64,000 nucleotides of DNA from Rhizobium bangladeshense (GCF_001662075.1 NZ_LYPL01000011.1:124001-188000), one strand, 5' to 3'; counted from the stretch's first letter, positions 1-9,174 are shown. Program-made: numbers and translations. Notes: generated by a model from the sequence alone, not told the origin.

Positions 1-1
1 T

Positions 2-508
2 TCCGTCGCCGTCGTCACCAACGACATCTATACGACCGAGGATGCCGAGGCGCTGGTGCGCATGCAGGCCTTGCCCTCGGAGCGGATCGTCGGCGTCGAA
101 ACCGGCGGCTGCCCGCATACCGCCATCCGCGAGGATGCCACGATCAATCTGCAGGCGATCGCCGGCCTCAACGAGCGCATTCCCGATCTCGACGTCGTCT
201 TCATCGAATCCGGCGGCGACAATCTGGCGGCGACCTTTTCGCCGGATCTTGCCGATATCACCATCTACGTGATCTCCGTCTGCCAGGGCGAGGAAATCCC
301 GCGCAAGGGCGGGCCCGGCATCACCCGCTCAGATCTGCTTGTGATCAACAAAACGGATCTGGCGCCCTATGTCGGCGCCGATCTCGAGGTAATGGACCGG
401 GATGCGACGCGCATGCGCGCGAGCCGCCCGTTTGTCTTCTCCGACATGAAGCGCGGCGACGGCATCAGTTCGATCGTCAATTTCCTCAGGGAGCAGGGCG
501 GACTCTGA
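2..508 (+). CDS. ureG: Urease accessory GTPase UreG (C-terminal part)
   Basis: The 5' end lies outside the window; the open frame runs in from base 2 and stops at 506-508. UreG is the SIMIBI-class GTPase that powers nickel insertion into urease with UreD, UreF and UreH/E in the cytoplasm. The visible part holds the CPH nickel-binding motif (within ETGGCPHTAIREDA), the ESGGDN segment and the guanine-recognition NKTD motif (VINKTDLAPYVGADL). The N-terminal P-loop is missing because of the window edge, not because of a mutation. It is followed by a hairpin terminator, so it is probably the last gene of the urease operon. Identification is firm; only completeness cannot be judged. Confidence 0.95.
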   Translation, partial: SVAVVTNDIYTTEDAEALVRMQALPSERIVGVETGGCPHTAIREDATINLQAIAGLNERIPDLDVVFIESGGDNLAATFSPDLADITIYVISVCQGEEIPRKGGPGITRSDLLVINKTDLAPYVGADLEVMDRDATRMRASRPFVFSDMKRGDGISSIVNFLREQGGL

Positions 509-565
509 GCGGTCAAGCCGCCGCCGGTCGAAACCACCGCCGGTAGCAAGATGCACAAAACAAAT

Positions 566-599
566 GGGCCGGGAGATCGCTCCCGGCCCGTTTGCTTTT
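566..599. terminator. Bidirectional Rho-independent terminator
   Basis: A perfect 10-bp stem (566-575 pairing with 580-589, tetraloop ATCG) is followed on the plus strand by a T-rich tract and on the minus strand by ATTTGTTTTG. It sits between the converging ureG and RND genes and can end both transcripts. Confidence 0.8.
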
Positions 600-612
600 C
601 CTTGGGCTTTGC

Positions 613-3600
613 TCACTCCGCCGCAAACGGCGGTAGCCGGAGCACGTTGGTGTCGTTGCCTTTGACATTCTTGCGCTTGCCTTCCGGCTTTTCGATCGCC
701 GTCAGGCGCTCGTCCAGCGCATCGATATCGCTGCGGTTCTCGCGGGTCACGCGGGTGAGATCCTCGGGCGATAGGGGCAGCTCCTCTTCGTCCTTCCTGC
801 CGACCATGCGGCCGAACATCCATCCGAGCAGGCGGGAGAGATCGTCCATGATCAGGAAGAACGAGGGCACGACGACAAGCGAAAGCACCGTCGAGACGAT
901 GATGCCGCCGATCACTGCGATCGCCATCGGCGCGCGGAACGAGCCGCCTTCACCGACGCCGAGCGCCGAAGGCAGCATGCCTGCCGACATGGCGATCGAG
1001 GTCATGATGATCGGCCGGGCGCGCTTGCGGCCGGCTTCGACCATGGCCTCGACGCGGGCCATGCCCTGATGGCGCATCTCGATGGCGAAATCGACGAGCA
1101 GGATGGCGTTCTTGGTGACGATACCCATCAGCATCAGAATGCCGATCATGACGGGCATGGACAGCGGATTGCTGGTGATGATCAGAGCTGCTGCGACGCC
1201 GCCGATGGCAAGCGGCAGCGAGAACAGGATGGTGAAGGGCTGGATGACGTCCTTGAAGAGGAGAATCAGCACCGTCAGCACCAGCAACAGGCCCATCAAC
1301 ATGGCGTTGACGAAGCTCTGCTGCATCTCGGTCTGCACCTTCGTATCGCCGCTTTCGGCAAGATGCACGGTGGCCGGAATGTTGGCCGCCTTGACGATCT
1401 CGCGGAAGCGGGCCGAGGCTGTGTCGAGCGCCACGCCCTGCGGCAGATCGGAGCCGATAGAGACGACACGGTTGCGGTTGTTGCGTTTGATCGAGCTTAC
1501 GCCTTCCGAATAGTCGATGTTGGCGACGCTCGATAGCGGAACGGTGCCGCCACTGGCGGTCTGGATCTTCAATGCGCGGATGGCTGCAAGGTCGCGGCGC
1601 ATGTCGACCGCCGCCTGGACCCTAATAGGGATCTGGCGATCGTCGAGCGAGATCTTGGCGAGCGCCGCGTCGACATCGCCGATGGTGGCAACGCGGATCG
1701 TCTCGGAAATCTGCTGCGGCGTGATGCCAAGGCGGGCAGCCTCGTCCTTGCGCGGGTAGACCTGCAGTTCCGGACGGGGCAGCGCGCCGTCGGCGCTGAC
1801 ATTGGCGAGCAACGGATCGGCGCGGAGCTTCGATTCCAAGATGCCGACCGCGTCGTTCAGGTCCTTTTCGTTCTTGGAAAGGAAATTGAAGGCGAGATCG
1901 CGTTCGCCGCGGTCGTTGAGCTTCAGGATATGAACGTCGGGAATGTCGCGCAGCTTGGCGAAGACTTCCTTTTCGATGTCCCATTGCGGACGTTCACGGC
2001 CGTGGACTTCCACCTTCGGCAGCATCGGTCCGATGACCGGGATATCGCCGAAGACGTCGTTGACCACCTTCTTGATCAGCGACTGGTCGAGCTTGTGGAG
2101 CGCGAGCGTGATGGTGGCGCGGCGCAGTTCGAGATCGCCCTTCGGCGAAGCGCCGCCGAGGACAAAGACGCTTTCGACGCCGTTGATGTCCTTGACCCTG
2201 TCATAAATCGCTTTCGTTGTCTTCTCGGTGTCGTCGAGCCGTGCGTTGGGCGGCAGTTCGACGGAGAGAACGATGCGCGAGGCGTCTTCGGGCGGCAGGA
2301 AGCTACCCGGAACCTTCATCAGCAGCACAACGGAACCAACGAGGAAGCCAATCGCCGCAAACAACGTTAGATATCGCGAATATTTATGCCCCGTCGTGCC
2401 GCGGATCAGGCGCGTGTAGCCCTTCATCAGCAGACCGTCATTGTCGTGATGGTCGTCGACACCGTCTTCGGCGCGCATCAGATAGGCGGCCATCATCGGG
2501 GTGATGAGGCGTGCCACCACCAGCGAGAAGAAGACGGAGAAGGCGACGGTCAGGCCGAACTGGATGAAGTACTGGCCCGGAATGCCCGGCATGAAGGAAA
2601 CCGGCACGAAGACGGCGATGATGGTGAAGGTGGTGGCGATGACGGCAAGGCCGATTTCATCCGCCGCCTCGATCGCCGCGCGGTAGGGTGTCTTGCCCAT
2701 CTTGATGTGGCGGGCGATGTTCTCGATTTCAACGATCGCATCGTCGACAAGGATACCGGTCGCCAGCGTCAGGGCCAGGAAGCTGACGAGGTTCAGCGAG
2801 AAGCCCATCATGTCCATGACCCAAAAAGTCGGGATCGCAGACAGCGGCAGGGCGATCGCCGAGATCAGGGTCGCGCGCCAGTTCCGGAGAAAGAGGAGGA
2901 CGACGATGACTGCGAGAATAGCGCCTTCGAGCAGCGTGTGGATGGCGGCTTCGTAGTTGCCGTAGGTGAAATACACCGAATCGTCGATCATCTCGATCTT
3001 CACATTCGGGTTTTCGCTTCTGACCTTGTCGAGGCTCTGCGCTACGGTTTCGGCTACGCTGACCTCGCTGGCGCCCTTCGAACGGAAGACGCCGAAGGTG
3101 ACAACAGGCGTATCGTTGAAGCGCGAGAAGGATTTCGGTTCTTCATAAGTGTCCTTGATGACACCGAGGTCGGAGAGCTTGACGAAACGGCCGTTCGGCA
3201 GCGCGATCGTCGTGTCTGCGAGTTCGGCGACATTGCGGGCATCGCCGAGGACGCGGATCGCCTGTTCGCTACCCGCCACCTGGCCGCGGCCGGAGCCGAG
3301 GTCGACGTTGGTGCCGCGCAGCTGCTGGTTGACGCTTGCGGCGGTGATGCCATGGGCATCGAGCTTGGCGGGAGTGAGTTCGATGCGCACTTCGCGCTCC
3401 GCGCCGCCGTAACGGTCGACGCGGCCGATGCCGGCTTGGCCCTGCAGGGCGCGCTTGATCGTATCGTCGACGAACCAGGAGAGTTCTTCGAGGGACATGG
3501 CGGGCGAGGAAACGGCGAAGGTCTGGATCGCCTGGCCCTCGACGTCCACCTTGGTAACGATCGGCGTTTCGGCCGTCGCCGGCAGATCGCTGCGGATGCG

Positions 3601-3939
3601 ATCGATCGCGTCCTTGACGTCCTGCACGGCCTGTTCCGTCGGCACTTCCATGCGGAACATGACGTTGGTCTGCGAGCTGCCGTCGGTCACCGTCGACTGG
3701 ATTTCATCGATGCCGGTGATGGAGGCGATCGCGTCTTCGATCTCCTTCGTCACCTGCATTTCGAGTTCGGCCGGCGAAGCGCCGCTCTGCGTCACGCTGA
3801 TCGAGACCAGCGGCACGTCGATGTTCGGGAAGCGGGTGATCGGCAGCGTGTTGAAGGACTGGATGCCGATGAATATCAGCAGGCAGAAGGCCAGCAGCGG
3901 CGCGATCGGATTTCGAATGGACCAGGCTGAAAAATTCAT
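613..3939 (-). CDS. RND multidrug efflux transporter, inner-membrane subunit
   Basis: Protein of 1108 residues, the usual size for AcrB/MdtB-type hydrophobe/amphiphile efflux pumps of the inner membrane. Visible hallmarks are the N-terminal anchor (NFSAWSIRNPIAPLLAF), the porter domain, and TM4 with the proton-relay aspartate pair (GILVDDAIVEIENI, D399-D400). A large second periplasmic domain follows, then the TM10 motif KNAILLVDFA. It exchanges protons for drug export and needs a periplasmic adaptor, whose gene lies 12 bases upstream (3952-5142), so the two form an operon. No outer-membrane TolC-like gene is adjacent; one encoded elsewhere would be required. Substrate cannot be inferred. The C-terminal tail of about 80 residues is charged and looks cytoplasmic. 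Confidence 0.93.
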   Translation of the reverse strand: MNFSAWSIRNPIAPLLAFCLLIFIGIQSFNTLPITRFPNIDVPLVSISVTQSGASPAELEMQVTKEIEDAIASITGIDEIQSTVTDGSSQTNVMFRMEVPTEQAVQDVKDAIDRIRSDLPATAETPIVTKVDVEGQAIQTFAVSSPAMSLEELSWFVDDTIKRALQGQAGIGRVDRYGGAEREVRIELTPAKLDAHGITAASVNQQLRGTNVDLGSGRGQVAGSEQAIRVLGDARNVAELADTTIALPNGRFVKLSDLGVIKDTYEEPKSFSRFNDTPVVTFGVFRSKGASEVSVAETVAQSLDKVRSENPNVKIEMIDDSVYFTYGNYEAAIHTLLEGAILAVIVVLLFLRNWRATLISAIALPLSAIPTFWVMDMMGFSLNLVSFLALTLATGILVDDAIVEIENIARHIKMGKTPYRAAIEAADEIGLAVIATTFTIIAVFVPVSFMPGIPGQYFIQFGLTVAFSVFFSLVVARLITPMMAAYLMRAEDGVDDHHDNDGLLMKGYTRLIRGTTGHKYSRYLTLFAAIGFLVGSVVLLMKVPGSFLPPEDASRIVLSVELPPNARLDDTEKTTKAIYDRVKDINGVESVFVLGGASPKGDLELRRATITLALHKLDQSLIKKVVNDVFGDIPVIGPMLPKVEVHGRERPQWDIEKEVFAKLRDIPDVHILKLNDRGERDLAFNFLSKNEKDLNDAVGILESKLRADPLLANVSADGALPRPELQVYPRKDEAARLGITPQQISETIRVATIGDVDAALAKISLDDRQIPIRVQAAVDMRRDLAAIRALKIQTASGGTVPLSSVANIDYSEGVSSIKRNNRNRVVSIGSDLPQGVALDTASARFREIVKAANIPATVHLAESGDTKVQTEMQQSFVNAMLMGLLLVLTVLILLFKDVIQPFTILFSLPLAIGGVAAALIITSNPLSMPVMIGILMLMGIVTKNAILLVDFAIEMRHQGMARVEAMVEAGRKRARPIIMTSIAMSAGMLPSALGVGEGGSFRAPMAIAVIGGIIVSTVLSLVVVPSFFLIMDDLSRLLGWMFGRMVGRKDEEELPLSPEDLTRVTRENRSDIDALDERLTAIEKPEGKRKNVKGNDTNVLRLPPFAAE

Positions 3940-3951
3940 CGGATGGTCTCT

Positions 3952-5142
3952 TTAGTTGGAAGCCGAGGGCTGTTCACGCACCGGCGTGATGTGATCGCCG
4001 TCGCGGACATAGGCGCCCGCCTTGGCCACGACCTCATCGCCGCTCTTCAATCCATTGACGATCTCGACATAGGCGCCGTCCTGGATGCCGGTCTCGATCT
4101 TGGCGAATTTTACCACACCATCCTCGACCTTGCGGGCCGACGAGCCTTCATTGCTCGTCAAGACCGCGGTCAGGGGAAGCGATACGCCTTGGGTCTCGCG
4201 CACGATGATCTCGGCACTGCCATACATGCCGGAGCGCGCCTTGCTGTCATCGTCGATGGAGATGTGAACGAGGCCGAGGCGGGTGGTCGGATCGATGGTC
4301 GGCGACACCAGGCGCACTGCGCCGGAAAGCTTCTCGCGGCTGCCGGAAAGCGAAATCGTCGCCTTCTGGCCGGCCATGATCCTGACGATGTCGCTTTCGG
4401 CGACTTCGGCCACGAGCTCGATATCGCCGTCACGAATGATGGTGAACAGCGGATCGCCGTTGCCGGCGGCAATGGCGCCGACCTTGGCGTTCTTTGCCGC
4501 AACCACGCCGGCAACCGGCGTCTTCACATCGGTGCGGGCGAGCTTCAGATCGGCATCGGCGATCTGGCTGTCGAAGACCTTCAGATCGGCTTCGGCGACC
4601 TCGATCGCCTGTTCGGCGGAGACGACGCGGGCATTGGCGGCGGCGGCGGTCGCGTCGGCCTGTTCGACCTGGGCTGTGGAAACCGTGCCCTTCTTGCCCA
4701 TTTCCTGGGCGCGGGCCTGCTGCTGCCTTGCTTGTTCGGCATTGGCCTGCGCCTCGATGAGCTGGGCGCGCAGCTGGGCAAGGCTTGCCTCGCCCTTGGC
4801 CTTCGTCGCCATCATCTGGCTCTTTTCCAGGACCAGCGCGTCGTCGTTGAGCGTCGCCAGTGTGCTTTCGGCCCGAACCTTGTCACCGACATCGGCCTTC
4901 AGCGTCCGGATCGACAGGCCCTCGACCTGTGGCTGGATATAGACTTCCTCGACGGGCTTGACCGTTCCAGTGCCGATGACGCGATCGACAAGCGTGCGGT
5001 TCACTGCCGTGGTGACGACGATCGCCGGCAGGTTCTGCTGCGGCTTTGCCACCGGCGCTTCCTGCGAAAATCCGGTGGATGCAGCAAGCGCGGCTGCAAA
5101 AAGGGTGGATGCGCCTAGAATTCTGGTCGGCTTGCGTGCCAT
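3952..5142 (-). CDS. RND efflux periplasmic adaptor (membrane fusion protein)
   Basis: Adaptor that links the RND pump to an outer-membrane channel. The start at 5142 is chosen because it begins a clear signal peptide (MARKPTRILGASTLFAAALA...FSQ); an in-frame upstream ATG at 5214 would add 24 residues without signal character. This gives 396 residues. After the signal come the barrel/lipoyl region (VYIQPQVEGL...), a long Ala/Gln/Glu-rich coiled-coil hairpin (about residues 95-180), the second lipoyl half (KTPVAGVVAAKNAKVGA) and the beta-barrel and membrane-proximal domains. It precedes the pump gene by 12 bases. No regulator gene lies next to it; an inverted repeat at 5250-5279 is the only operator-like site seen. 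Confidence 0.9.
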   Translation of the reverse strand: MARKPTRILGASTLFAAALAASTGFSQEAPVAKPQQNLPAIVVTTAVNRTLVDRVIGTGTVKPVEEVYIQPQVEGLSIRTLKADVGDKVRAESTLATLNDDALVLEKSQMMATKAKGEASLAQLRAQLIEAQANAEQARQQQARAQEMGKKGTVSTAQVEQADATAAAANARVVSAEQAIEVAEADLKVFDSQIADADLKLARTDVKTPVAGVVAAKNAKVGAIAAGNGDPLFTIIRDGDIELVAEVAESDIVRIMAGQKATISLSGSREKLSGAVRLVSPTIDPTTRLGLVHISIDDDSKARSGMYGSAEIIVRETQGVSLPLTAVLTSNEGSSARKVEDGVVKFAKIETGIQDGAYVEIVNGLKSGDEVVAKAGAYVRDGDHITPVREQPSASN

Positions 5143-5249
5143 GCGTCGTCGTCCAATCCTGTAACAAGGTTGGCCGAACTCGCGCGTCTGTCCTTCAGCT
5201 CGCGACCAGGCCACTGCCTTTCCTGCATTCTCAAGGGTATCCGCACATC

Positions 5250-5279
5250 ATTTGCCGTCTTCATCCCTCATCGGCAAAT
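5250..5279. promoter_or_regulatory. Inverted repeat upstream of RND operon, possible operator
   Basis: ATTTGCCG (5250-5257) and CGGCAAAT (5272-5279) form a perfect 8-bp inverted repeat about 110 bases before the adaptor start. A repressor site is an inference only. The rest of 5143-5480 holds no convincing gene; a 28-codon ORF at 5396-5479 has nothing to support it. Confidence 0.25.
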
Positions 5280-5480
5280 CGGCTTCTAATTGGTATCGAT
5301 TTGCTCGATATGCAAGCCCGGCAGAAAACAATTCCCATGAGCCGATAATAGTTACCATCAGAACCTGAATCAATCACCGAAGGGTTATGCGAGCATGACG
5401 ATGATTGATCCTGCCTCTACCACAATGACGTTTGACGCCGGACAAATGCGACAGTTGCAGGGTGATTTTTCGTGCAAGTA

Positions 5481-5520
5481 GGAAAAATACGAAACGCGCG
5501 GAGATCTTCCCCGCGCGTTT
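5481..5520 (-). terminator. Rho-independent terminator of the ABC importer operon
   Basis: Ten-base-pair stem AAACGCGCGG (5492-5501) with CCGCGCGTTT (5511-5520). Read on the minus strand it is followed by CGTATTTTTCC. It lies 20 bases after the stop of the substrate-binding protein. Confidence 0.75.
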
Positions 5521-5540
5521 CCCTCGCAATGTTGGCGCGA

Positions 5541-6512
5541 TTACTTGGAAGCAGCGTCGGTAATGTCGTGCGTCCAGGCGCCCGAGGGCTCCTTGCTGAT
5601 GATCTTCTGGTCGAGCAGCGCCTTTGCTGTGCGGGCATAGAGCGCCTCGTCCAGCTTGCCGGAGCCGTCGCCGACGAGTTTGGCGACTTCGCCCATCATG
5701 CGCTTCTGGTGGTTTTCGTCCTGACCGCCATTGTCCAGGACGATCTCGGCTGCTTCATCGGGGTTTTCGGTCGCATATTTCCAGCCCTTCATCGAGGCAC
5801 GGACGAACTTGACCATCTTCTCCTTGAAGGCCGGATCCTTCAGCTTGTCTTCCATCACATAAAGGCCGTCTTCCAAGAGGTCGTTGCCCATCTCGGTATA
5901 GTTGAAGACCGTCAGTTCCTCCGGCTTGAAGCCGGCATCGATCGCCTGCCAGTATTCATTATAGGTCATGACCGAGATGCAGTCGGCCTGCTTCTGGACG
6001 AGCGGCTGCACGTCGAAGCTCTGCTTCAGCACGGTGACGCCGTTCGGACCGCCGTCGGTCGACAGGCCGAGTTTGTTCATCCAGGCGAAAAAGGGGTACT
6101 CGTTGCCGAAGAACCAGACGCCGAGCGTATGACCCTTGAAGTCGGCCTCGGTCTTAACAGGGCCGTCCTTGCGGCAGATCATTTGCAGGCCCGACTTCTG
6201 GAAAGGCTGGGCGATGTTGACGAGCGGAACGCCCTTTTCGCGGGCAACCAGAGCGCCGCCCATCCAGTCGACGATCACATCGGCGCCGCCGCCGGCGATC
6301 ACCTGTTCGGGGGCGATATCAGGACCGCCCGGCTTGATGTCGACTTCGAGACCTTCCTCCTTGTAGAAACCCTTGTCCTTGGCGACGTAATAGCCGCCGA
6401 ACTGGGCCTGCGTGACCCATTTCAGCTGCAGCACCACCTTGTCAGCAGCCATCGCGTGCGCGGCGGCAAGCGTCATCGCGCCCGCCATCATTGCAACCAT
6501 CAACTTTTTCAT
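5541..6512 (-). CDS. ABC transporter substrate-binding protein, NMT1/THI5 family
   Basis: Periplasmic binding protein of 323 residues. The start at 6512 follows the ribosome site GAGGGTAAGG and opens a Sec signal peptide (MKKLMVAMMAGAMTLAAAHAMA). The mature part starts DKVVLQLKWVTQAQFGGYY, the typical opening of NMT1/THI5-like proteins that bind pyrimidine-like or thiazole-like small rings. It is the last gene of a minus-strand operon ATPase, DUF559, permease, permease, binding protein. The neighbouring hydantoinase, amidohydrolase and RutR genes suggest a pyrimidine, hydantoin or hydroxymethylpyrimidine ligand. That assignment is inference from context; the family alone does not decide it. 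Confidence 0.85.
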   Translation of the reverse strand: MKKLMVAMMAGAMTLAAAHAMAADKVVLQLKWVTQAQFGGYYVAKDKGFYKEEGLEVDIKPGGPDIAPEQVIAGGGADVIVDWMGGALVAREKGVPLVNIAQPFQKSGLQMICRKDGPVKTEADFKGHTLGVWFFGNEYPFFAWMNKLGLSTDGGPNGVTVLKQSFDVQPLVQKQADCISVMTYNEYWQAIDAGFKPEELTVFNYTEMGNDLLEDGLYVMEDKLKDPAFKEKMVKFVRASMKGWKYATENPDEAAEIVLDNGGQDENHQKRMMGEVAKLVGDGSGKLDEALYARTAKALLDQKIISKEPSGAWTHDITDAASK

Positions 6513-6571
6513 TTTCTTGTCCTTACCCTCTGAAGTTATGCCCGGACCCCGTTTGCGAAGCCCGCGCGCGC

Positions 6572-7699
6572 CTAGCCACCACGGATAGACGGATGCCAGA
6601 ATGTCACCGCCCGCTCCGTCAGGGCGATGACGCCATAGAAGATCGAGCCGGCTAGCGCCGCAACGGCGATTTCCGCCCAGACCATGTCGACATTCATGCG
6701 GCCGATCTCGGTGGAGATGCGGAAGCCCATGCCGACGATCGGCGTCCCGAAGAATTCGGCAACGATGGCACCAATCAACGCCAGCGTCGAGTTGATCTTC
6801 AGTGCATTGAAAATGAACGGCATGGCCGCCGGAAGCTTGAGCTTGAGCAGCGTCTGCCAATCGCTCGATGCATAGGTGCGCATCAGATCGCGCTCCATGC
6901 TGCCGGAGGCGGCAAGGCCGGCGACGGTGTTCACCAGCATCGGGAAGAAGGTCATGATGATGACGACGGCGGCCTTCGAAGGCCAGTCGAAGCCGAACCA
7001 CATGACCATGACGGGAGCGACGCCGATGATCGGCAGGGCCGACACCATGTTGCCGATCGGCAGAAGGCCGCGGCGCAGGAAGGTGATGCGGTCAGCCAGT
7101 ACGGCGACGGCGAAACCGGCAAGGCAGCCGGCGGCATAACCGATCAGGACCGCCTTGAAGATCGTCTGCCTGACGTCGTCGCCGAGGATCGGCAGGGAGG
7201 TCATGATGCGGGCGCCGATGGCGCTCGGCGGCGGCAGGATGATGAAAGGAATGCCGGCGCCGCGCGTTGCCGCCTCCCAGAGGATAAGGATCCAGGCACC
7301 GAAGATCGCCGGGATCAGCAGCTGGAGCGTCGATTTGCCGAAGGCGGTGACGGGTTGCTGTTTCGATAGCTCGGTGACGCATCGCCAAGCCAGCAGCCAG
7401 CAGGAAAAGAGCAGCAGGAAGAAAGCCCGCGTCGCCATGCCCTCGTTGCCGGAGAGAGCGGAAAGCAGCATCCAGGCGGCGCCATGTGCGCCGATGAACA
7501 GCACGGTGGCGCGGTAGGCCAGCGGTTGCGGCGCGAAGGACAGCAGGGCGGCGGCGATAACGATGGTGAAGACGAGGCTTGCGGTGCCGTCGGTGAAGGG
7601 CTGCGCCGCGCCGTCGGCCAGGAGCGGCAGGGTGATCAGCGCTGCAAGGCAGAGGAGGAGGGCGGTTACGCCCTGCCAGGAGAAGGTCAGATGTCTCAT
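6572..7699 (-). CDS. ABC transporter permease (BPD type), subunit 2
   Basis: Inner-membrane permease of 375 residues. The N-terminal half has several hydrophobic segments beyond the core. The C-terminal half carries the SsuC/TauC/ThiX-type core with the EAA-like loop (about 'ERDLMRTYASSDWQTLLKLKLPAAMPFIFNAL' region, G at the conserved place) that docks onto the ATPase. Its ATG overlaps the stop of the upstream permease (7696-7699, ATGA), so the two are translationally coupled and probably form a heterodimer. The binding protein starts 59 bases downstream. Confidence 0.88.
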   Translation of the reverse strand: MRHLTFSWQGVTALLLCLAALITLPLLADGAAQPFTDGTASLVFTIVIAAALLSFAPQPLAYRATVLFIGAHGAAWMLLSALSGNEGMATRAFFLLLFSCWLLAWRCVTELSKQQPVTAFGKSTLQLLIPAIFGAWILILWEAATRGAGIPFIILPPPSAIGARIMTSLPILGDDVRQTIFKAVLIGYAAGCLAGFAVAVLADRITFLRRGLLPIGNMVSALPIIGVAPVMVMWFGFDWPSKAAVVIIMTFFPMLVNTVAGLAASGSMERDLMRTYASSDWQTLLKLKLPAAMPFIFNALKINSTLALIGAIVAEFFGTPIVGMGFRISTEIGRMNVDMVWAEIAVAALAGSIFYGVIALTERAVTFWHPSIRGG

Positions 7700-8625
7700 G
7701 CCGGCCTCCCGCCCATGGCGCGGTCGACGATCTTGGCGGCAAGGCCGACGATCGCAACCAGGATGCCCGCCAGCAGCGATCCGGCGACGAGGGCCGCCCA
7801 GATATCGATGGTCTGGCTGTAATAGGAGCCGGCAAGCAGCTTCGAGCCGATGCCGGCGACGGCCCCGGTCGGCAGTTCGCCGACGATGGCGCCGACGAGG
7901 CTTGCGGCGATCGCGACCTTCATCGAGGTGAAGAGGAAGGGGATCGATGCCGGGACGCGCAGCTTCCAGAAGGTCTGCATGGGGCTCGCATAATAAGTAC
8001 GCATCAGGTCGAGATGCATGATCTCAGGCGACCGCAATCCCTTCACCATGCCGACGGCGACGGGGAAGAAGGAGAGGTAGGTGGAGATCAGCGCCTTGGA
8101 GACCAGACGGGAGGCGTCGGAATCGAGGTTCAGGAGATGGGCCAGCGCATTGTCGCCGGTCAGCACATTGTAGGAGATGATGACGATCATCGGCGCGATG
8201 GCGAGGATCGGTATGGTCTGACTCGCCACCAGCCACGGCATCAGCGAGCGGTCCATGGCGCGGTTGTGCACGATCAGCACGGCAAGGAGGATGCCGAGCA
8301 GCATGCCGAAGCCGAAGCCGAGCAGAGTCGAGGAGAGCGTCACCCAGCTGTGATAGACAAGGCTGCGATTGCTCGAAAGGCTGCGCAGGACGGTGTTCTC
8401 ATAGACATTCTGTGCCACCTGATGCGGCGCCGGCAGGATCGGTTTCGGCTGCGCCAGCGTCTTGCCGATGAATTCCATCGTCGTCGGCGTGGCACCGGCG
8501 CGACCGTCCATGTCGCGCTGGAACGGCGCGTTCATCAGGACCGCGGCGACATACCAGATGGCGATGAGGACGAGCAGGATGGTGGTGACGGGGACGATCT
8601 TGTCTTTGAGGGTGTCGGGTTTCAC
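7696..8625 (-). CDS. ABC transporter permease (BPD type), subunit 1
   Basis: Inner-membrane permease of 309 residues: an N-terminal membrane anchor, a periplasmic stretch, then the five- to six-helix BPD_transp_1 core with an EAA loop (HLDLMRTYYASPMQTFWKLRVPAS region). It pairs with the permease at 6572-7699, with which it overlaps by four bases. Its own start overlaps the stop of a DUF559 gene by ATGA (8622-8625). That arrangement is unusual, because the ATPase gene would normally abut the permease here. Start at 8625 fits the overlap. Confidence 0.88.
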   Translation of the reverse strand: MKPDTLKDKIVPVTTILLVLIAIWYVAAVLMNAPFQRDMDGRAGATPTTMEFIGKTLAQPKPILPAPHQVAQNVYENTVLRSLSSNRSLVYHSWVTLSSTLLGFGFGMLLGILLAVLIVHNRAMDRSLMPWLVASQTIPILAIAPMIVIISYNVLTGDNALAHLLNLDSDASRLVSKALISTYLSFFPVAVGMVKGLRSPEIMHLDLMRTYYASPMQTFWKLRVPASIPFLFTSMKVAIAASLVGAIVGELPTGAVAGIGSKLLAGSYYSQTIDIWAALVAGSLLAGILVAIVGLAAKIVDRAMGGRPA

Positions 8626-9002
8626 GCTACGCGCTCCTTCAAAAACGGAGCGGCGTGTTTTTCGACAGTCAAAAACACGTAGTCGGGGCCGTCCAACACT
8701 TGAGCGTTGTCGAAGCGCAGCACGTTGAAACCTTGATTGCGCAGGAACGCGTCCCGGACAAAATCATGTCGGCGGCCGGCAATTGTTTCGTGGCTATCAC
8801 CGTCGACTTCGACGATTAGTCTTGCTGAAAGCCAGGCGAAATCGGCGATATAGGGGCCGATCGGCGTTTCGCGCCTGAACCGGGCGCCATACGGCCTGAG
8901 ATCTCGAAGCATATCCCACATGGCGGCCTCTGCCTTTGTGAGTTCACGGCGGAGGCGTTTTGCGGTTTCGCGGGTTTCTGGGGTGATGTTCGAATGTGGC
9001 AT
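8622..9002 (-). CDS. DUF559 (Vsr-like endonuclease fold) protein
   Basis: Small cytoplasmic protein of 126 residues of the DUF559 family, related to the very-short-patch-repair endonuclease fold. Features are an N-terminal TxAExxxWxxLR segment, GARFRRETPIGPYIADF, then the likely metal-binding LIVEVDGDSH followed by DxxRDxFLRNQGFNVLRF. The family has no agreed function; nuclease activity is plausible but unproven. It sits inside an ABC importer operon between ATPase and permease genes. It overlaps the permease by four bases and is preceded by a pair of inverted intergenic repeats whose end supplies the purine-rich ribosome site (GGGGAGGGG before the ATG). This looks like a later insertion that kept the operon transcribable. 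Confidence 0.8.
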   Translation of the reverse strand: MPHSNITPETRETAKRLRRELTKAEAAMWDMLRDLRPYGARFRRETPIGPYIADFAWLSARLIVEVDGDSHETIAGRRHDFVRDAFLRNQGFNVLRFDNAQVLDGPDYVFLTVEKHAAPFLKERVA

Positions 9003-9005
9003 CTA

Positions 9006-9042
9006 GACCCCTCCCCAACCCCTCCCCACACGGGGGAGGGGC
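9006..9042 (+). repeat. Intergenic palindromic repeat, copy A
   Basis: A 37-base element rich in CCCCTCCCC that is itself a hairpin and is matched at 36 of 37 positions by the reverse complement of copy B (9120-9156). It touches the start region of the DUF559 gene and supplies its ribosome-binding purines on the minus strand. Confidence 0.75.
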
Positions 9043-9119
9043 AAACCTGGGGCGCTCGCCGAGTTCTCCAGCGACCGGCGCGAAAGAGTATCAAGGCCGG
9101 CGGCGAGCTCGACGCTCAA

Positions 9120-9156
9120 GCCCCTCCCCCTTGTGGGGAGGGGTTGGGGAGGGGTC
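9120..9156 (-). repeat. Intergenic palindromic repeat, copy B
   Basis: Inverted partner of copy A, separated by 77 bases. The pair could fold into one long cruciform or into two separate hairpins. It lies between the ABC ATPase stop (9175) and the DUF559 gene. Confidence 0.75.
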
Positions 9157-9174
9157 TTTTCCGGCAACACGCGC

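Noticed and set aside
2386..3930. A 514-codon plus-strand frame
   Set aside because: It is the antisense shadow of the RND pump gene; composition is dominated by Arg, Asp, Gly, and no domain is visible. High GC at third positions creates such open antisense frames.
5396..5479. 28-codon frame before the ABC operon terminator
   Set aside because: No hydrophobic or domain feature, and the overlap with the terminator region argues against it.
9006..9156. CRISPR-like reading of the repeated CCCCTCCCC motifs
   Set aside because: Only two copies, inverted rather than direct, and no cas genes are present; a palindromic intergenic repeat explains them.
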